A DNA stretch of 63,092 nucleotides, taken from Nitrospira sp. CR1.3. GTDB lineage: Bacteria > Nitrospirota > Nitrospiria > Nitrospirales > Nitrospiraceae. The notes below the pieces were generated by a model, which did no database searches, had not been told where the DNA came from, and was given only the letters and a program-made list of their open reading frames with translations. Shown here piece after piece: positions 37,701-46,746 of this stretch (within the stretch, counting starts at the first letter, position 1; each line of letters opens with the position of its first letter). The DNA lies in assembly GCA_014055525.1 (NCBI GenBank), contig WIAH01000021.1, positions 1-63,092 on the forward strand, written 5' to 3'. The translations under genes were made by a program, and so were the position numbers.

Positions 37701-40700
37701 CTGCCCTTCGGAACCTCACGCTCACTTTCGACAATGCGCCGGTCACGCTCCCAGCCCTTACGCTCACAGCGGGGGGTAATTTGAATGTGACCGCCGGTGG
37801 CGCCATTACAGATACGGGTAACCTGATCGTGCCGGGCACGACGACTTTGGCCGCCGGCGCCAATAACATCACGCTCGACAACGCCAACAACTTCACCGGC
37901 GCTGTTTCGGTTACGAGCGGCAACAACGTCGCGCTCAACGACATCAATGCGCTGGTCTTAGGCGCTTCGACGATCAGCGGCACATTGGGCGTCACGACCA
38001 ATGGCGCCCTCACCCAAAGTGGCGCGCTAAATGTCACCGGCGTGACCACCTTGGCCGCCGGGGCCGCTAACAACATCACCTTGAACAACGCGGCCAACAA
38101 CTTCAGCACGGTCGGCATCACCAGCGGCAATAATGTCGCCGTGACCGATGCCAATGCCCTGATCCTTGGCGCCTCGACGATCAGCGGCACGCTGAATGTC
38201 ACGACCAGTGGGGCCCTCACCCAAAGTGGCGCGCTCGCCGTGACCGGCACGACCACCCTGGCCGCCGGCGCGGCCAACAACATCAGCTTGAACAATGCCG
38301 CCAACAATTTCAGCACCGTCGGCGTGACCAGCGGCAATAATGTCGCCGTGACCGATGCCAATGCCCTGATCCTTGGCGCCTCGACGATCAGCGGCACCTT
38401 GAATGTCACGACCAATGGCGCCCTCACCCAAAGTGGCGCGCTCGCCGTGACCGGCACGACCACCCTGGCCGCCGGGGCCGCTAACAACATCACCTTGAAC
38501 AACGCCGCCAACAATTTCAGCACCGTCGGCATCACCAACGGCAACAACGTCGCCTTGACCGATGCCAATGCGCTGAACCTTGCGGCTTCTACGGTTTCCG
38601 GCACGCTCGGCATGACCACCGGCGGGACGCTGAGTCAGTCGGGGGTCCTGAATGTGAGCGGCGCCACGACGTTCACCGCGACCGCCGCCAATACTGATGT
38701 CCAGCTCGACACCCAGGCGAATAACTTTGGCGGGGCCCTCGCGTTTGCCGGGACGCAAGCGAATTTCCGCGACGTCTCGCTGCGCAACGTGAATGCGGGC
38801 GCCACGGTGCCGGCCTTAGCCGGCCTCACCAATCTGCGTAATCTGACCCTGCAGTTCGACAACGCACCCGTTGCCTTGCCGGCCACGACGCTGACCGCCG
38901 GGGGCAATCTCAATGTGACCGCGGGGGGTTCGATCACGCAGTCCGGCATCCTCACGGTCCCGGGCACCACCACGCTGGCCACCACCGTGGCGGGCTCTGA
39001 TATCCTCCTCAACACCCAGGCCAACAACTTCACCGGCGCCGTCTCGTTCGGCGGGACTCAGAGCAACATTCGTGATGTGGGCTTGCGGAATGTGAATGCC
39101 GGGGCGACCGTACCGGCCTTGGCCGGCCTTACGAATCTGCGGAACCTGACCCTGACGTTCAATAATGCGCCGATCGCGTTGCCCGCCTTGACCCTGACGG
39201 CCGGCGGAAATTTGGACGTCACAGCCGGAGGTATGATCTCTCAGTCCGGTGCCCTGACCGTGCCCGGTACGACCACCTTGGCCACCACGGTGGCGGGGTC
39301 CGACATTCTGCTCGACGGCCAGGCCAACAACTTCGGCGGCGCCGTGTCGTTCGGAGGCACCTTGGGCAACATCCGCGATGTCGGGCTGCGCAACGTGAAT
39401 GCCGCGGCCGCGGTCCCGGCCCTGGCGGGACTGACCAATCTCCGGAATCTCACGTTGACCTTTGACAATGCGCCAGTGGTGCTGCCGACCCTTACGCTCA
39501 CAGCGGGGGGTAATTTGAATGTGACCGCCGGTGGCGCCATTACGGATACGGGCAACCTGATCGTCCCCGGCACCACGACCCTGATTGCCGGAGCGAATAA
39601 CATCACGCTCGACAACGCCAACAACTTTACCGGCGCGGTGGCGGTCGTCAGCGGCAACAACGTCACCCTCAACGACATCAATGCGCTGGATCTCGCGGCC
39701 TCCACGGTCAGCGGGACCTTGGGCGTGACCACCAACGGCCCGCTTACGCAGAGTGGTCCGCTCGCCGTGACCGGTACGACCACCTTGGCCGCCGGGGTGA
39801 CCAACAACATCACCCTGACTAACGCCGCGAACAATTTCAGCACCGTTGGCATCACCAGCGGCAACAATGTGAGCCTGACCGATGCCACTGCGCTCGATCT
39901 CGCCGCCTCCACCATCAGCGGCACCTTGAACGTCACGACCAATGGGGCCCTCACCCAGAGTGGTCCGCTCGCCGTGACGGGCACGACGACCTTGGCCGCC
40001 GGGGCCGCCAACAACATCACCCTGACCAACGCCGCCAACAATTTCAGCACCGTCGGCATCACCAGCGGCAATAACGTGAACCTGACCGATGCCACTGCCC
40101 TCGATCTCGCAGCCTCCACCGTCAGCGGCAATCTCACGGCGACGGCGGGAGGGCTGCTCAGTCAATCGGGGGCCTTGACGGTGGCGGGGACGGCCAGCTT
40201 CGATACGACGGCGGCCGCAACGCTCGGCTCCGTGACCCTGGCGAACAGCACCGCCCTCACGCTCAACACCTCGACGGTGGGCGGGAACTTGACCGCCTCG
40301 ACCACGGCCGGGGATCTGACGCTGCCGGCAGGACAAACCCTCACGGTCGTCGGCGATGCCACCTTGACCCCGGCCGGGACCGTGAATCTCCTGGGTACCA
40401 CCCGTATCGGCGGCACGCAATCCGCCGGGGGCGGCACCGGCTCCAGTTTTGTGTTAAGCGCCGATACCAATCTCAATGCGCTGCCCTTGCCCGCCGCCGG
40501 CAACATCACCGTGACGACGACCGGCACGAGCGCGACCTTCGCGGGCCCACCGCTGCTCCCGCAGGCCATCAATCTCGGCAACGCCGGTAACACCTTCGGC
40601 GGCCCCGTCTCGGTGACCACGGCGGCCCCCGCCTTCACCGGCACCACGACCAATACCTATAACCTGACGCAGAGTGCCCCGGTCAATCTGAATGTCGGCC

Positions 40701-41908
40701 AGAGCCTGACGGTCACCGATCTCGGCGGTACCACAGGGACCCGCGGCAACATCACGCTCACGAATGCGGCCAACAGTTTTGAAACCGTGCAATTCACCGG
40801 CGGCAACATTGCCTGGGCCGAGACCGGTCCGGTCACCATCGGCAGCGTGAGCGCCAATGCCGGGACGACCTCCACCGGCACGCTCGCCATCACGTCGACC
40901 GGGGCCGTAACGCAAACCGGCGCGATCACTGCTGCTGGGGCCACCACCCTGGCCGCCGGCGCCGTCAACAACATCACGCTCAATAACGCCGCCAACAACT
41001 TCGCCACCGTCGGCATCACCAGCGGCAACAATGTGAGCCTGACTGATGCCACTGCGCTGACGCTGAATGCGTCTACAATATCCGGGAATTTCTCGGCCAA
41101 CGCCGGTGATTTGACCGTCGCCGGCACAGTTGCATCCACCGGAGGGACGCTGAATCTGGCCGCGACCAACTCAGTGACTCAACTCGCCAGCCTCACGACG
41201 GCGGGAGCGAATGACATCACCGTCACGACCGCAGGAGGCCCGATCACGATGGCTGCTGCCGCCACGACGACCAGTGGTACAGGCGCCATCAACTATACAG
41301 CCGGAACGGGCGTGACGTTGGGATCATTAAGCACTGGCGGGGGAGTGAACGCCATCGCGAATGGAGGGTCTGTCTTCAGCGCGGTAGGATCCGGGACGAA
41401 TGTGACCGCCGGTGCGAACTCGACGCTTCAAGCATTTAACGGAGTCGTGGGCACACAGGCCTCCCCGCTGACGGTGAACGTGAATCCCGGCACGCTCAGC
41501 ATTCGTGCCACAACCGCTATTGCTGGCATTTCGGCCTTCATCAACGGCATTGTCTTGCCGGGCAACGCGCTGACCCTGTTGAACATCCCGCCGGGGCTCG
41601 TCTGCTTCAACGGCTGCCCTGTCCCTCCGAACAATAATCCGCTGGCCGCTTTCAGGGGAATTATCCCATCCTTCAACGTCGAATCAGTCGTCCCCTGGTA
41701 TCTTCGCCAGCCCTCCGATCCTCCCATGATCAGCGTTTTCGCGACCTACGTTTCCAAGTCCGTCGTAACTGAACCGGAGGTAGGGATACAATCCAACGAG
41801 AAGAGCGTGGGTCGGGAAATCCCGCCCTGCTTCCCGGCCAGCGCCTGCAAACCAGGCGCAACTTTGTTGACCACCCCGGGGGAGGGAGATGGCGTAACCG
41901 CCCGCTGA
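34742..41908 (+). CDS. Giant TpsA adhesin, filamentous haemagglutinin-like
   Basis: Secreted surface protein of 2388 residues. A signal peptide ends near LLPSRALA (about 40). The TPS secretion domain (about 45-290) contains the hallmark NPNGILFGAGAQIDVGG and the usual NNGTI...GGRVILSA pattern. The body is a Thr/Asn/Gly/Ala-rich beta-helix with repeats at 36938-40216 plus one distal copy from 40967. The C-terminus has Cys pairs in LVCFNGCPV and PPCFPASACKPG, which could form disulfide loops that keep the protein on the cell, as proposed for HMW1. Likely role: surface attachment or biofilm. Exported by the adjacent TpsB. Confidence 0.92.
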   Translation: MRQRTVHRRAIGIRSNRISVLYRTLCVLAVSFQILLPSRALALPSDGKVVGGSATIQQSNPNTLNIQQSTDKAILNWQSFSIGAHEAVRFVQPSVRSIALNRVVGADPSVILGQLQANGRIFLVNPNGILFGAGAQIDVGGLLATTLQIRDSDFMAGRFLFAQDPLKALRTVVNRGTINVSDHGFVFLVAPGVSNEGLIIANLGNVVLGSAQKLTVDLMGDGLINYALSGKVLDQVTGIDGKPLSSAVSNNGTIQADGGRVILSAKASGDIFSSVVNQSGVIRAQSLVNHAGEVRLEGSDPVANTGTIGWQANLGKVQNADGVVLNTGTIDVSAAQPGAAQGQVTVTGEKVGVGGSIIAKGADAGQGGRVLISSTENTVVTQDGVIDTSGVGNSNAGNVVVWSDKNTLFGGSILAQGGAVGGNGGQIEVSGHENLGFFGSVNALAPKGATGNLLLDPANITVATGGGATLAQVDQFGDTPAASLTIAPATINAAAANVTLQANNDITVTNAIAMTNNGVGITMQAGRDINVNAAVSTNNGNISMTANDSSSILANRANGAAGDIIFAAGANLSAGTGNINLTIDPATAGNYAPGSITTVRNLTTTTGNITLSSPNTVTLSGAVNAGSGTVTINANTDGAGAQNFTMNAGSSIATTNTGANAVQIIVNDFDSGTGAASLRGSITTGNGGTATITTRGLAVGGNTTGGAITQGAVLTMNAGAAGTVSLATGAAASSITLNTVGNDFIGTVGVSRAFNVALRDANALALGASTISGTLGVTTAGAVTQTGALAVTGTTTLAAGAANNITLNNAGNNFSTVVVTNGNNVALTDANALALGASTISGTLNVTTNGALTQSGVLNVTGTTTLAAGAGNDINLSTSANNFSTVGVTSGNNVSLRDTNALILGASTISGNLALTTGGALTQSGVLAVTGTTSFTATAANTDILLGTQANNLGGALSFAGTLANFRDLSIRNVNVGATVPALAGLTALRNLTLTFDNAPVTLPALTLTAGGNLNVTAGGAITDTGNLIVPGTTTLAAGANNITLDNANNFTGAVSVTSGNNVALNDINALVLGASTISGTLGVTTNGALTQSGALNVTGVTTLAAGAANNITLNNAANNFSTVGITSGNNVAVTDANALILGASTISGTLNVTTSGALTQSGALAVTGTTTLAAGAANNISLNNAANNFSTVGVTSGNNVAVTDANALILGASTISGTLNVTTNGALTQSGALAVTGTTTLAAGAANNITLNNAANNFSTVGITNGNNVALTDANALNLAASTVSGTLGMTTGGTLSQSGVLNVSGATTFTATAANTDVQLDTQANNFGGALAFAGTQANFRDVSLRNVNAGATVPALAGLTNLRNLTLQFDNAPVALPATTLTAGGNLNVTAGGSITQSGILTVPGTTTLATTVAGSDILLNTQANNFTGAVSFGGTQSNIRDVGLRNVNAGATVPALAGLTNLRNLTLTFNNAPIALPALTLTAGGNLDVTAGGMISQSGALTVPGTTTLATTVAGSDILLDGQANNFGGAVSFGGTLGNIRDVGLRNVNAAAAVPALAGLTNLRNLTLTFDNAPVVLPTLTLTAGGNLNVTAGGAITDTGNLIVPGTTTLIAGANNITLDNANNFTGAVAVVSGNNVTLNDINALDLAASTVSGTLGVTTNGPLTQSGPLAVTGTTTLAAGVTNNITLTNAANNFSTVGITSGNNVSLTDATALDLAASTISGTLNVTTNGALTQSGPLAVTGTTTLAAGAANNITLTNAANNFSTVGITSGNNVNLTDATALDLAASTVSGNLTATAGGLLSQSGALTVAGTASFDTTAAATLGSVTLANSTALTLNTSTVGGNLTASTTAGDLTLPAGQTLTVVGDATLTPAGTVNLLGTTRIGGTQSAGGGTGSSFVLSADTNLNALPLPAAGNITVTTTGTSATFAGPPLLPQAINLGNAGNTFGGPVSVTTAAPAFTGTTTNTYNLTQSAPVNLNVGQSLTVTDLGGTTGTRGNITLTNAANSFETVQFTGGNIAWAETGPVTIGSVSANAGTTSTGTLAITSTGAVTQTGAITAAGATTLAAGAVNNITLNNAANNFATVGITSGNNVSLTDATALTLNASTISGNFSANAGDLTVAGTVASTGGTLNLAATNSVTQLASLTTAGANDITVTTAGGPITMAAAATTTSGTGAINYTAGTGVTLGSLSTGGGVNAIANGGSVFSAVGSGTNVTAGANSTLQAFNGVVGTQASPLTVNVNPGTLSIRATTAIAGISAFINGIVLPGNALTLLNIPPGLVCFNGCPVPPNNNPLAAFRGIIPSFNVESVVPWYLRQPSDPPMISVFATYVSKSVVTEPEVGIQSNEKSVGREIPPCFPASACKPGATLLTTPGEGDGVTAR
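36938..40216 (+). repeat. Adhesin repeat array, A3-B1-A4-B3-A3
   Basis: Two repeat types alternate in frame inside the adhesin gene. Unit A is 69 codons (207 bp; first copy 210), starting at 36938, 37148, 37355, 37862, 38069, 38276, 38483, 39596, 39803 and 40010; a typical start is NNITLNNAANNFSTVG. Unit B is 100-101 codons, starting at 37562, 38690, 38993 and 39296, with NVNAGATVPALAGLTNLRNL. Copies at 38069, 38276 and 38483 are nearly identical at DNA level, suggesting recent duplication or gene conversion. Confidence 0.9.
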
Positions 41909-41953
41909 TCGCGAATCGGAGAAATAGAGCCGCCTGCCGTCCCACTCTCGCAT

Positions 41954-42466
41954 CTATTCTCTCTCATCTGCTCCCCACCAGAGCAGCAGCGGAACCAGCA
42001 GCGCCCAAAGCACTGAGAGTACGGTCGCCACGACGGGCAGACTGACACCAAGGCGCAGCGCTCCGAATTCCTGCCCCGCATAGTAGCTGACAGGACCGAA
42101 GATTCCTCCAAGCGGTGCCGCCAAGCTGTACCTTCGGACAAGCCATCCGAGCGAATTGCGCAACACCGTCGCGAAATTGAGCCACAGGGCCAGCAGCCAG
42201 GGCGGGCACAACCACTCAGTGATCACACTGTCTCGAAAGACGAGAATCCCCGCATAGCCGAGCAGACTGTCGACAAGAAATCCAAGAAGACCCACGGCGA
42301 GGATGAGCCGCAATTCCTCCCATCGATCCTCGCGATTCCACAGGTGAGCTGTGAGGAGAGCCAGCACGACGATCGGCCCGAGCCAGGGTCGATGGTTGGC
42401 GGCCCCGAGCACGCAGGAAAACCAGCCGACTTGAAATGAGGCGAAATTTCGTAGTCGACTCACCAT
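41954..42466 (-). CDS. DUF2878-family membrane protein
   Basis: Integral membrane protein of 170 residues with about five helices, starting MVSRLRNFASFQVGWFSCVL, characteristic of DUF2878. Function unknown, but the family recurs in bacteria beside CFA-synthase-like, DUF1365 and FAD-oxidoreductase genes in light- or singlet-oxygen-induced clusters, exactly as here. The start at 42466 overlaps the end of the upstream CFA-synthase-like gene by seven bases. It is the last gene of the minus-strand run and converges with the adhesin gene. Confidence 0.85.
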   Translation of the reverse strand: MVSRLRNFASFQVGWFSCVLGAANHRPWLGPIVVLALLTAHLWNREDRWEELRLILAVGLLGFLVDSLLGYAGILVFRDSVITEWLCPPWLLALWLNFATVLRNSLGWLVRRYSLAAPLGGIFGPVSYYAGQEFGALRLGVSLPVVATVLSVLWALLVPLLLWWGADERE

Positions 42467-43761
42467 CCGGTCGACGCCGGCCGCCAGCCGGACTTGGCGA
42501 AGAGGAGATGGACGGTGCTGATTGACCGCTCGAGAAATCCTCCTTCGCAGTAGCAGAGATAGAAATCCCACATCCGGAGAAATTCGGACCGGTATCCCAA
42601 TGATTTGACCTGTGACCAATGCGCCGTAACATTCTGCCGCCAGGCACGCAAGGTCTTCGCATAGTGCGCGCCCATATCCTCCAGATGGACTAGACCGAGG
42701 TCGCTGGAGTTGGCCGAGGCGATGGTCAAGGCGCTCACGGAAGGGATGCAACTGCCGGGAAAGATGAACCGCTGAATGAAATCGACGGACTTGACGGCTC
42801 GTTCATACAACCGTTCGTCGATCGTGATGCCTTGAATCAGCATGAGCCCGTTTTCCTTCAGCACCCTGCCGCAGACGTCGAAAAAGTCTTCATAGTACTG
42901 ATGCCCGACCGCTTCGATCATCTCGATGGAGACGAGCTTGTCGAATCGGCGGTTGAGATTCGGAAGGTCCCGATAGTCCGAGAGCAACACCGTCACGCGA
43001 TCGGCGAGACCCGCGTCTTTCACCCGTTGCGCCGCCAGATCGCGCTGCTGTCTCGAGATCGTTGTGGTCGTCACACGACAGCCATACTGTGATGCGGCAT
43101 GGATGGCGAATCCGCCCCACCCAGTGCCGATCTCAAGCAGATGATCCTGCGCCGTGAGCTCCAACTTGCGGCAGATGCGGTCGTTCTTCGCTCGCGAGGC
43201 TTCGGCCAGCGTCGCATCAGGCCGTTCAAAGTAGGCGCAGGAATACATCATCGTCTCGTCGAGCATGAGACGAAAGAAATCGTTCCCCAGATCATAATGG
43301 GCCGCGATGTTCTTCCTGCTCCCGGATTTCGTATTGCGATTGAGCCGGTGGAGAATCTTCAGCAACGGCTTCATGGCCGAAGCCGTTCCCTTCTCCAACC
43401 CGTCGAGCAATTCTCGATTGAGGACGAAGATCCTGACGAGCGTCGTCAGATCATCGCAGCTCCAGAACCCCCGTCGATAGGCATCGCCGACGCCGACCGT
43501 ACCGCCGAGCGCGACATCGACATAGGTGCGGAGATCGTAAATGGTTACGGTCGCCTGCAATGGGCAGGTGGCGGTCGTTCGACCGAATGTCCGTCTCTCG
43601 GACCCATCATGGATCGTGATCTCGCCATGCTCGAGTTTCGTCATTCGAGCGAAGACGACCCGCCGGGCCTGCCTGCAGCACCAGGTCGCGAGGGCTGAAG
43701 GAGGCTGGCCTTCGTCTGATCCATCGAACGCCAGACCGGATGGGATGATCGTCTCCTTCAT
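42460..43761 (-). CDS. Cyclopropane-fatty-acid-synthase-like methyltransferase
   Basis: SAM-dependent methyltransferase of the cyclopropane fatty acyl phospholipid synthase family (433 residues), acting on unsaturated acyl chains of membrane phospholipids. Seen are an N-terminal lipid-binding domain, the sequence NIAAHYDLGNDFFRLMLDET, SAM motif LLEIGTGWGGFAIHAA and SIEMIEAVGHQYYEDFF. The clustered context fits the subgroup in photo-oxidative-stress regulons that methylates vaccenate on the way to furan fatty acids, but cyclopropanation cannot be excluded. The ATG at 43761 overlaps the DUF1365 stop (ATGA). Confidence 0.88.
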   Translation of the reverse strand: MKETIIPSGLAFDGSDEGQPPSALATWCCRQARRVVFARMTKLEHGEITIHDGSERRTFGRTTATCPLQATVTIYDLRTYVDVALGGTVGVGDAYRRGFWSCDDLTTLVRIFVLNRELLDGLEKGTASAMKPLLKILHRLNRNTKSGSRKNIAAHYDLGNDFFRLMLDETMMYSCAYFERPDATLAEASRAKNDRICRKLELTAQDHLLEIGTGWGGFAIHAASQYGCRVTTTTISRQQRDLAAQRVKDAGLADRVTVLLSDYRDLPNLNRRFDKLVSIEMIEAVGHQYYEDFFDVCGRVLKENGLMLIQGITIDERLYERAVKSVDFIQRFIFPGSCIPSVSALTIASANSSDLGLVHLEDMGAHYAKTLRAWRQNVTAHWSQVKSLGYRSEFLRMWDFYLCYCEGGFLERSISTVHLLFAKSGWRPASTGW

Positions 43762-44549
43762 GATCGTGAGTGACTCGTCGCCGCAGGCGACGGTTCCTTT
43801 CGCGCGTCCGGATGGGCGTGGAACGGGACGCCCTTCGCCCAAAGCTTCAAGGCCTGCCAGTGAATGGCTCCGATGACTTTCGCCGTCATCAACGGATATT
43901 GCACGAGGACGCGGGCCAAGGCGTGACCGGAGATCTCCCGTCGATTCAGCCGCATCGTGGCGTCGAAAAATGGTTGGTTATTCCGCCGATTCTCCATGTG
44001 AACCGCGAATTGCGCTCCCGGCTCCGTGAGTCGCCAGTCGTACTGCACGTCCATGTCGATAAAAGGAGAGATATGAAATGCCTTATCGAGTCGATAGCGC
44101 TTTCTTCTGCCGGCTGCTCGATTGTCCTCCGGTCCCAGCACATAGCAGTGGCGCTCACCCCAGGGGGTGTTGGTAATCTCGGCGACGATCGTCTGAACCC
44201 GGGAATCCGACCGGTCGAAACAGAAATAGAAGCTGACCGGGTTGAAGACGTAGCCGAAATAGCGGAGATGCGTGAGGAGCCGGATCGGGCCGGTGGGCCT
44301 GTTTCCGGTCCGGGCTTCCACGAGCTGGCGGATGGATTGATCCAGTGGGATTGCCGAATCGCCCACATGGTCCGTCCTTCTGAACCAGGCCAGATTTGCT
44401 CGATCGGCGGACCAGAGCCAGCGGCCTCTGAACAACAGCGGCACCTCATCCAGATCCAGATACATCATGAACAACCGATAGGTGAATGAGTGCGGAACCG
44501 GACTGAATCGCCGGTGCCGGACCAGCCCTTCATAGATCCCGCTGTTCAT
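43758..44549 (-). CDS. DUF1365-family protein
   Basis: Cytoplasmic protein of 263 residues with DUF1365 landmarks: VRHRRFSPVPHSFTYRLFMM, THLRYFGYVFNPVSFYFCFD and YRLDKAFHISPF. Biochemical role not established; it is nearly always adjacent to the FAD oxidoreductase and CFA-synthase-like genes. The start at ATG 44549 overlaps the oxidoreductase stop by four bases; longer readings run into that gene. Confidence 0.88.
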   Translation of the reverse strand: MNSGIYEGLVRHRRFSPVPHSFTYRLFMMYLDLDEVPLLFRGRWLWSADRANLAWFRRTDHVGDSAIPLDQSIRQLVEARTGNRPTGPIRLLTHLRYFGYVFNPVSFYFCFDRSDSRVQTIVAEITNTPWGERHCYVLGPEDNRAAGRRKRYRLDKAFHISPFIDMDVQYDWRLTEPGAQFAVHMENRRNNQPFFDATMRLNRREISGHALARVLVQYPLMTAKVIGAIHWQALKLWAKGVPFHAHPDARKEPSPAATSHSRS

Positions 44550-45808
44550 GACGAGAGGTCCTTCCCGAACGGCTCGCAGACGGCCAAGGCGCTGTTCACT
44601 CCGTCCTCGTGAAACCCAAAGCCCCAATAGGCGCCGCAGTAGGACGTCCGGTTGACCCCGCTGATCTCGCCGTGTCGCTTCTGCGCGGCGACAGTCTCCG
44701 GCGAATAGACCGGATGGTGATAGACGATGCGGCGCAGGATCTTCTCGGAATCGATCGCTTCTGCATGGTTCAGCGTCACGCAGAATTCATAGGGCGCCCT
44801 CAGGCCCTGCAGCCGATTCATGTGGTAGGTGACGACCGCCCGGTCCGGCTGGTCCGGCGACAGATGATAGTTCCACGCAGCCCAAGCCAGTTTCCGCCTT
44901 GGCAGCAGCGACATGTCTGTGTGCAGCACCGCTTCGTTCTCCTGATAACGGATGGCGCCCAGAATCTGTTTCTCATCCGGCGAGGGATCAGCGAGCATCC
45001 CAAGGGCCTGGTCACTATGCGTGGCGAGGATGACGTGGTCGAAGCGTATCGCCCGATAGTCCCGGTCTTGGATGTGGGAACGGATTTCGACGAAATCCGG
45101 ATACCGGCTGATGGACTCGACCGGCGACCGAAGAAGAATCCGGTCGCGGAACGGCGCGACCAGTTTTTCCATGTAGCGTTGCGAGCCGCCGGTGATCACG
45201 CGCCAGATCGGACGCTCGTCCACCGAAAGCATCCCGTGGTTCTTGAAAAACTGCACCAGATAGCGGACGGGAAACTCCCGCATCGTTCCTTGACCGGCCG
45301 ACCAGATCGCCGCACCCATCGGCACGATGTATTGATCGATGAATTCCTTCGAGTATCGATGTGCCTCCAGATACGATGCGAGGGAAGGACCTGGCGCCGG
45401 TTGGGCAAGCAGCCCGAGCGATTCCTTGTTGAATCGGAGAATGTCCCGGATCATCCTGTAAAACGAAGGCCGCAGCAGATTTTGTCGTTGCGCGAAGAGG
45501 CTATTCAGATTCGTTCCGTTGTATTCCAATCCCGTCCGCTCGCATTTGACGCTGAAGCTCATGTCGCTCGGTTGTGAGGCCACACCGAGCCTATTCAGCA
45601 GCCTGATAAAATTTGGATAGGTCCAGTCGTTGAAGACGATGAAGCCGGTGTCGATCGCATAGGTTTTCCCATCCATCCGCACGTCGACCGTATTCGTGTG
45701 CCCACCGATGTAGTCCGCCGCTTCGAAGACGGTGAGGTCGTGGTCGCGATGCAGCAGGGAGGCCGCGACCATGCCGGAAATGCCGGTGCCGACGATCGCG
45801 ATCTTCAT
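44546..45808 (-). CDS. FAD-dependent oxidoreductase (amine-oxidase fold)
   Basis: Flavoprotein of 420 residues with an N-terminal Rossmann dinucleotide motif MKIAIVGTGISGMVAASLL and FEAADYIGGHTNTVDV. Related to phytoene-desaturase/amine-oxidase-type enzymes. In this conserved neighbourhood it probably oxidises a lipid or acyl substrate, but this is inference. Overlaps the SDR gene by four bases and DUF1365 by four. Confidence 0.9.
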   Translation of the reverse strand: MKIAIVGTGISGMVAASLLHRDHDLTVFEAADYIGGHTNTVDVRMDGKTYAIDTGFIVFNDWTYPNFIRLLNRLGVASQPSDMSFSVKCERTGLEYNGTNLNSLFAQRQNLLRPSFYRMIRDILRFNKESLGLLAQPAPGPSLASYLEAHRYSKEFIDQYIVPMGAAIWSAGQGTMREFPVRYLVQFFKNHGMLSVDERPIWRVITGGSQRYMEKLVAPFRDRILLRSPVESISRYPDFVEIRSHIQDRDYRAIRFDHVILATHSDQALGMLADPSPDEKQILGAIRYQENEAVLHTDMSLLPRRKLAWAAWNYHLSPDQPDRAVVTYHMNRLQGLRAPYEFCVTLNHAEAIDSEKILRRIVYHHPVYSPETVAAQKRHGEISGVNRTSYCGAYWGFGFHEDGVNSALAVCEPFGKDLSS

Positions 45809-46575
45809 CGAGGTTTCACCATATGTGAGCAGATCGCCGCATAGAGACGGTTCGGCAACAGGGCCAGCAGTTTGAAGGGGATACTGAATCGTTTGGGGAA
45901 ATGAATCTCCGGGCTCCCCGCCTCGATTCCATCGACGATCCGTTCGGCCGCCTCCTCGGCTTCGACCCGAAAAGGCATCGGGAAGTCGTTTCGATCGGTG
46001 AGGGGCGTCCGTACAAAGCCGGGACAGACCACGGACACGGAGATGCCCTCCCGCTTCAGATCGATCTGGAGCGATTCGAACAGATGCTTGATCGCAGCCT
46101 TCGACGCCCCATACGCCTCCGCCCGCGGCAGGCCCCGATAGGCGACGGTGCTGCTCATGCCGATCAATTGTGCATTGTCCGATGCCCGCAAGAGCGGCAA
46201 TATCGCTTCGATGCCATACACCATGCTGAGGAAATTGACCTGCATGGTCCGTTCGAAGACGGCGCTGTCGAACTTCGAGACATCGACATACTCACAGATG
46301 CCTGCATTCAAGAAGGCCACATCCAGTCCTTTCAACTTGCGCCGAATCTCGTCGGCCGCCTGCAGAGTGGCCCGGCGATCCGTCACATCGAGCGGGAGCG
46401 CAAACACACGATCGGCACCGCACGCCTCCGCCATCTCGTTGAGGGCCCGTTCGTTTCGAGCCGAGGCCACAACCACCGCGCCTCGCCTCGCCAACTCCAA
46501 CGCGACGGCCCGGCCGATGCCGGTGGACGCCCCCGTCACCCAGATTCTCCGACCTTTGACCGGAACCGACCCCAT
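45805..46575 (-). CDS. Short-chain dehydrogenase/reductase
   Basis: Classical SDR of 256 residues. Cofactor motif is VTGASTGIGRAVALELA, the NAG position reads LNAGICEYVDVS, and the catalytic Ser-Tyr-Lys is in GMSSTVAYRGLPRAEAYGASKAA. A C-terminal hydrophobic tail (PFKLLALLPNRLYAAI) suggests membrane association. Substrate unknown; neighbours suggest lipid metabolism. The start directly follows the stop of a 34-residue ORF. Confidence 0.9.
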   Translation of the reverse strand: MGSVPVKGRRIWVTGASTGIGRAVALELARRGAVVVASARNERALNEMAEACGADRVFALPLDVTDRRATLQAADEIRRKLKGLDVAFLNAGICEYVDVSKFDSAVFERTMQVNFLSMVYGIEAILPLLRASDNAQLIGMSSTVAYRGLPRAEAYGASKAAIKHLFESLQIDLKREGISVSVVCPGFVRTPLTDRNDFPMPFRVEAEEAAERIVDGIEAGSPEIHFPKRFSIPFKLLALLPNRLYAAICSHMVKPR

Positions 46576-46680
46576 CTAATTTCTCGCCTCGATCCCGTGA
46601 ACGACCCTTCCGGGCACCCAAAGCGACTGCGGACGCAGCTTGCGATAAGCTTCTTTGAACTGTTCGACGATGTCTTCCAT
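46576..46680 (-). CDS. 34-residue ORF directly upstream of the SDR gene
   Basis: Reading frame from ATG 46680 to TAG 46576 encoding MEDIVEQFKEAYRKLRPQSL followed by a short Trp/Val/Arg tail. GGGAAGGGA lies upstream, and its stop codon abuts the SDR ATG, the arrangement of a translationally coupled operon gene. It may be a genuine microprotein, a leader ORF, or the remnant of a longer gene. No family recognised. Confidence 0.45.
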   Translation of the reverse strand: MEDIVEQFKEAYRKLRPQSLWVPGRVVHGIEARN

Positions 46681-46746
46681 CACAGGCGTCCCTTCCCTTG
46701 TTCTCTACGCGACTCCGGAACCGGCGGATTCATGCGCCTTGCTGGT

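Noticed and set aside
36938..40216. CRISPR-like periodicity
   Set aside because: Units are 207 and 300 bp, contiguous and in frame with a protein; there are no spacers.
37300..40420. Very long open frames on the minus strand under the adhesin repeats
   Set aside because: They mirror the repeat units, have repetitive Val/Ala/Leu or Gly/Arg composition and no start signals; they are shadows of the stop-poor repeat DNA.
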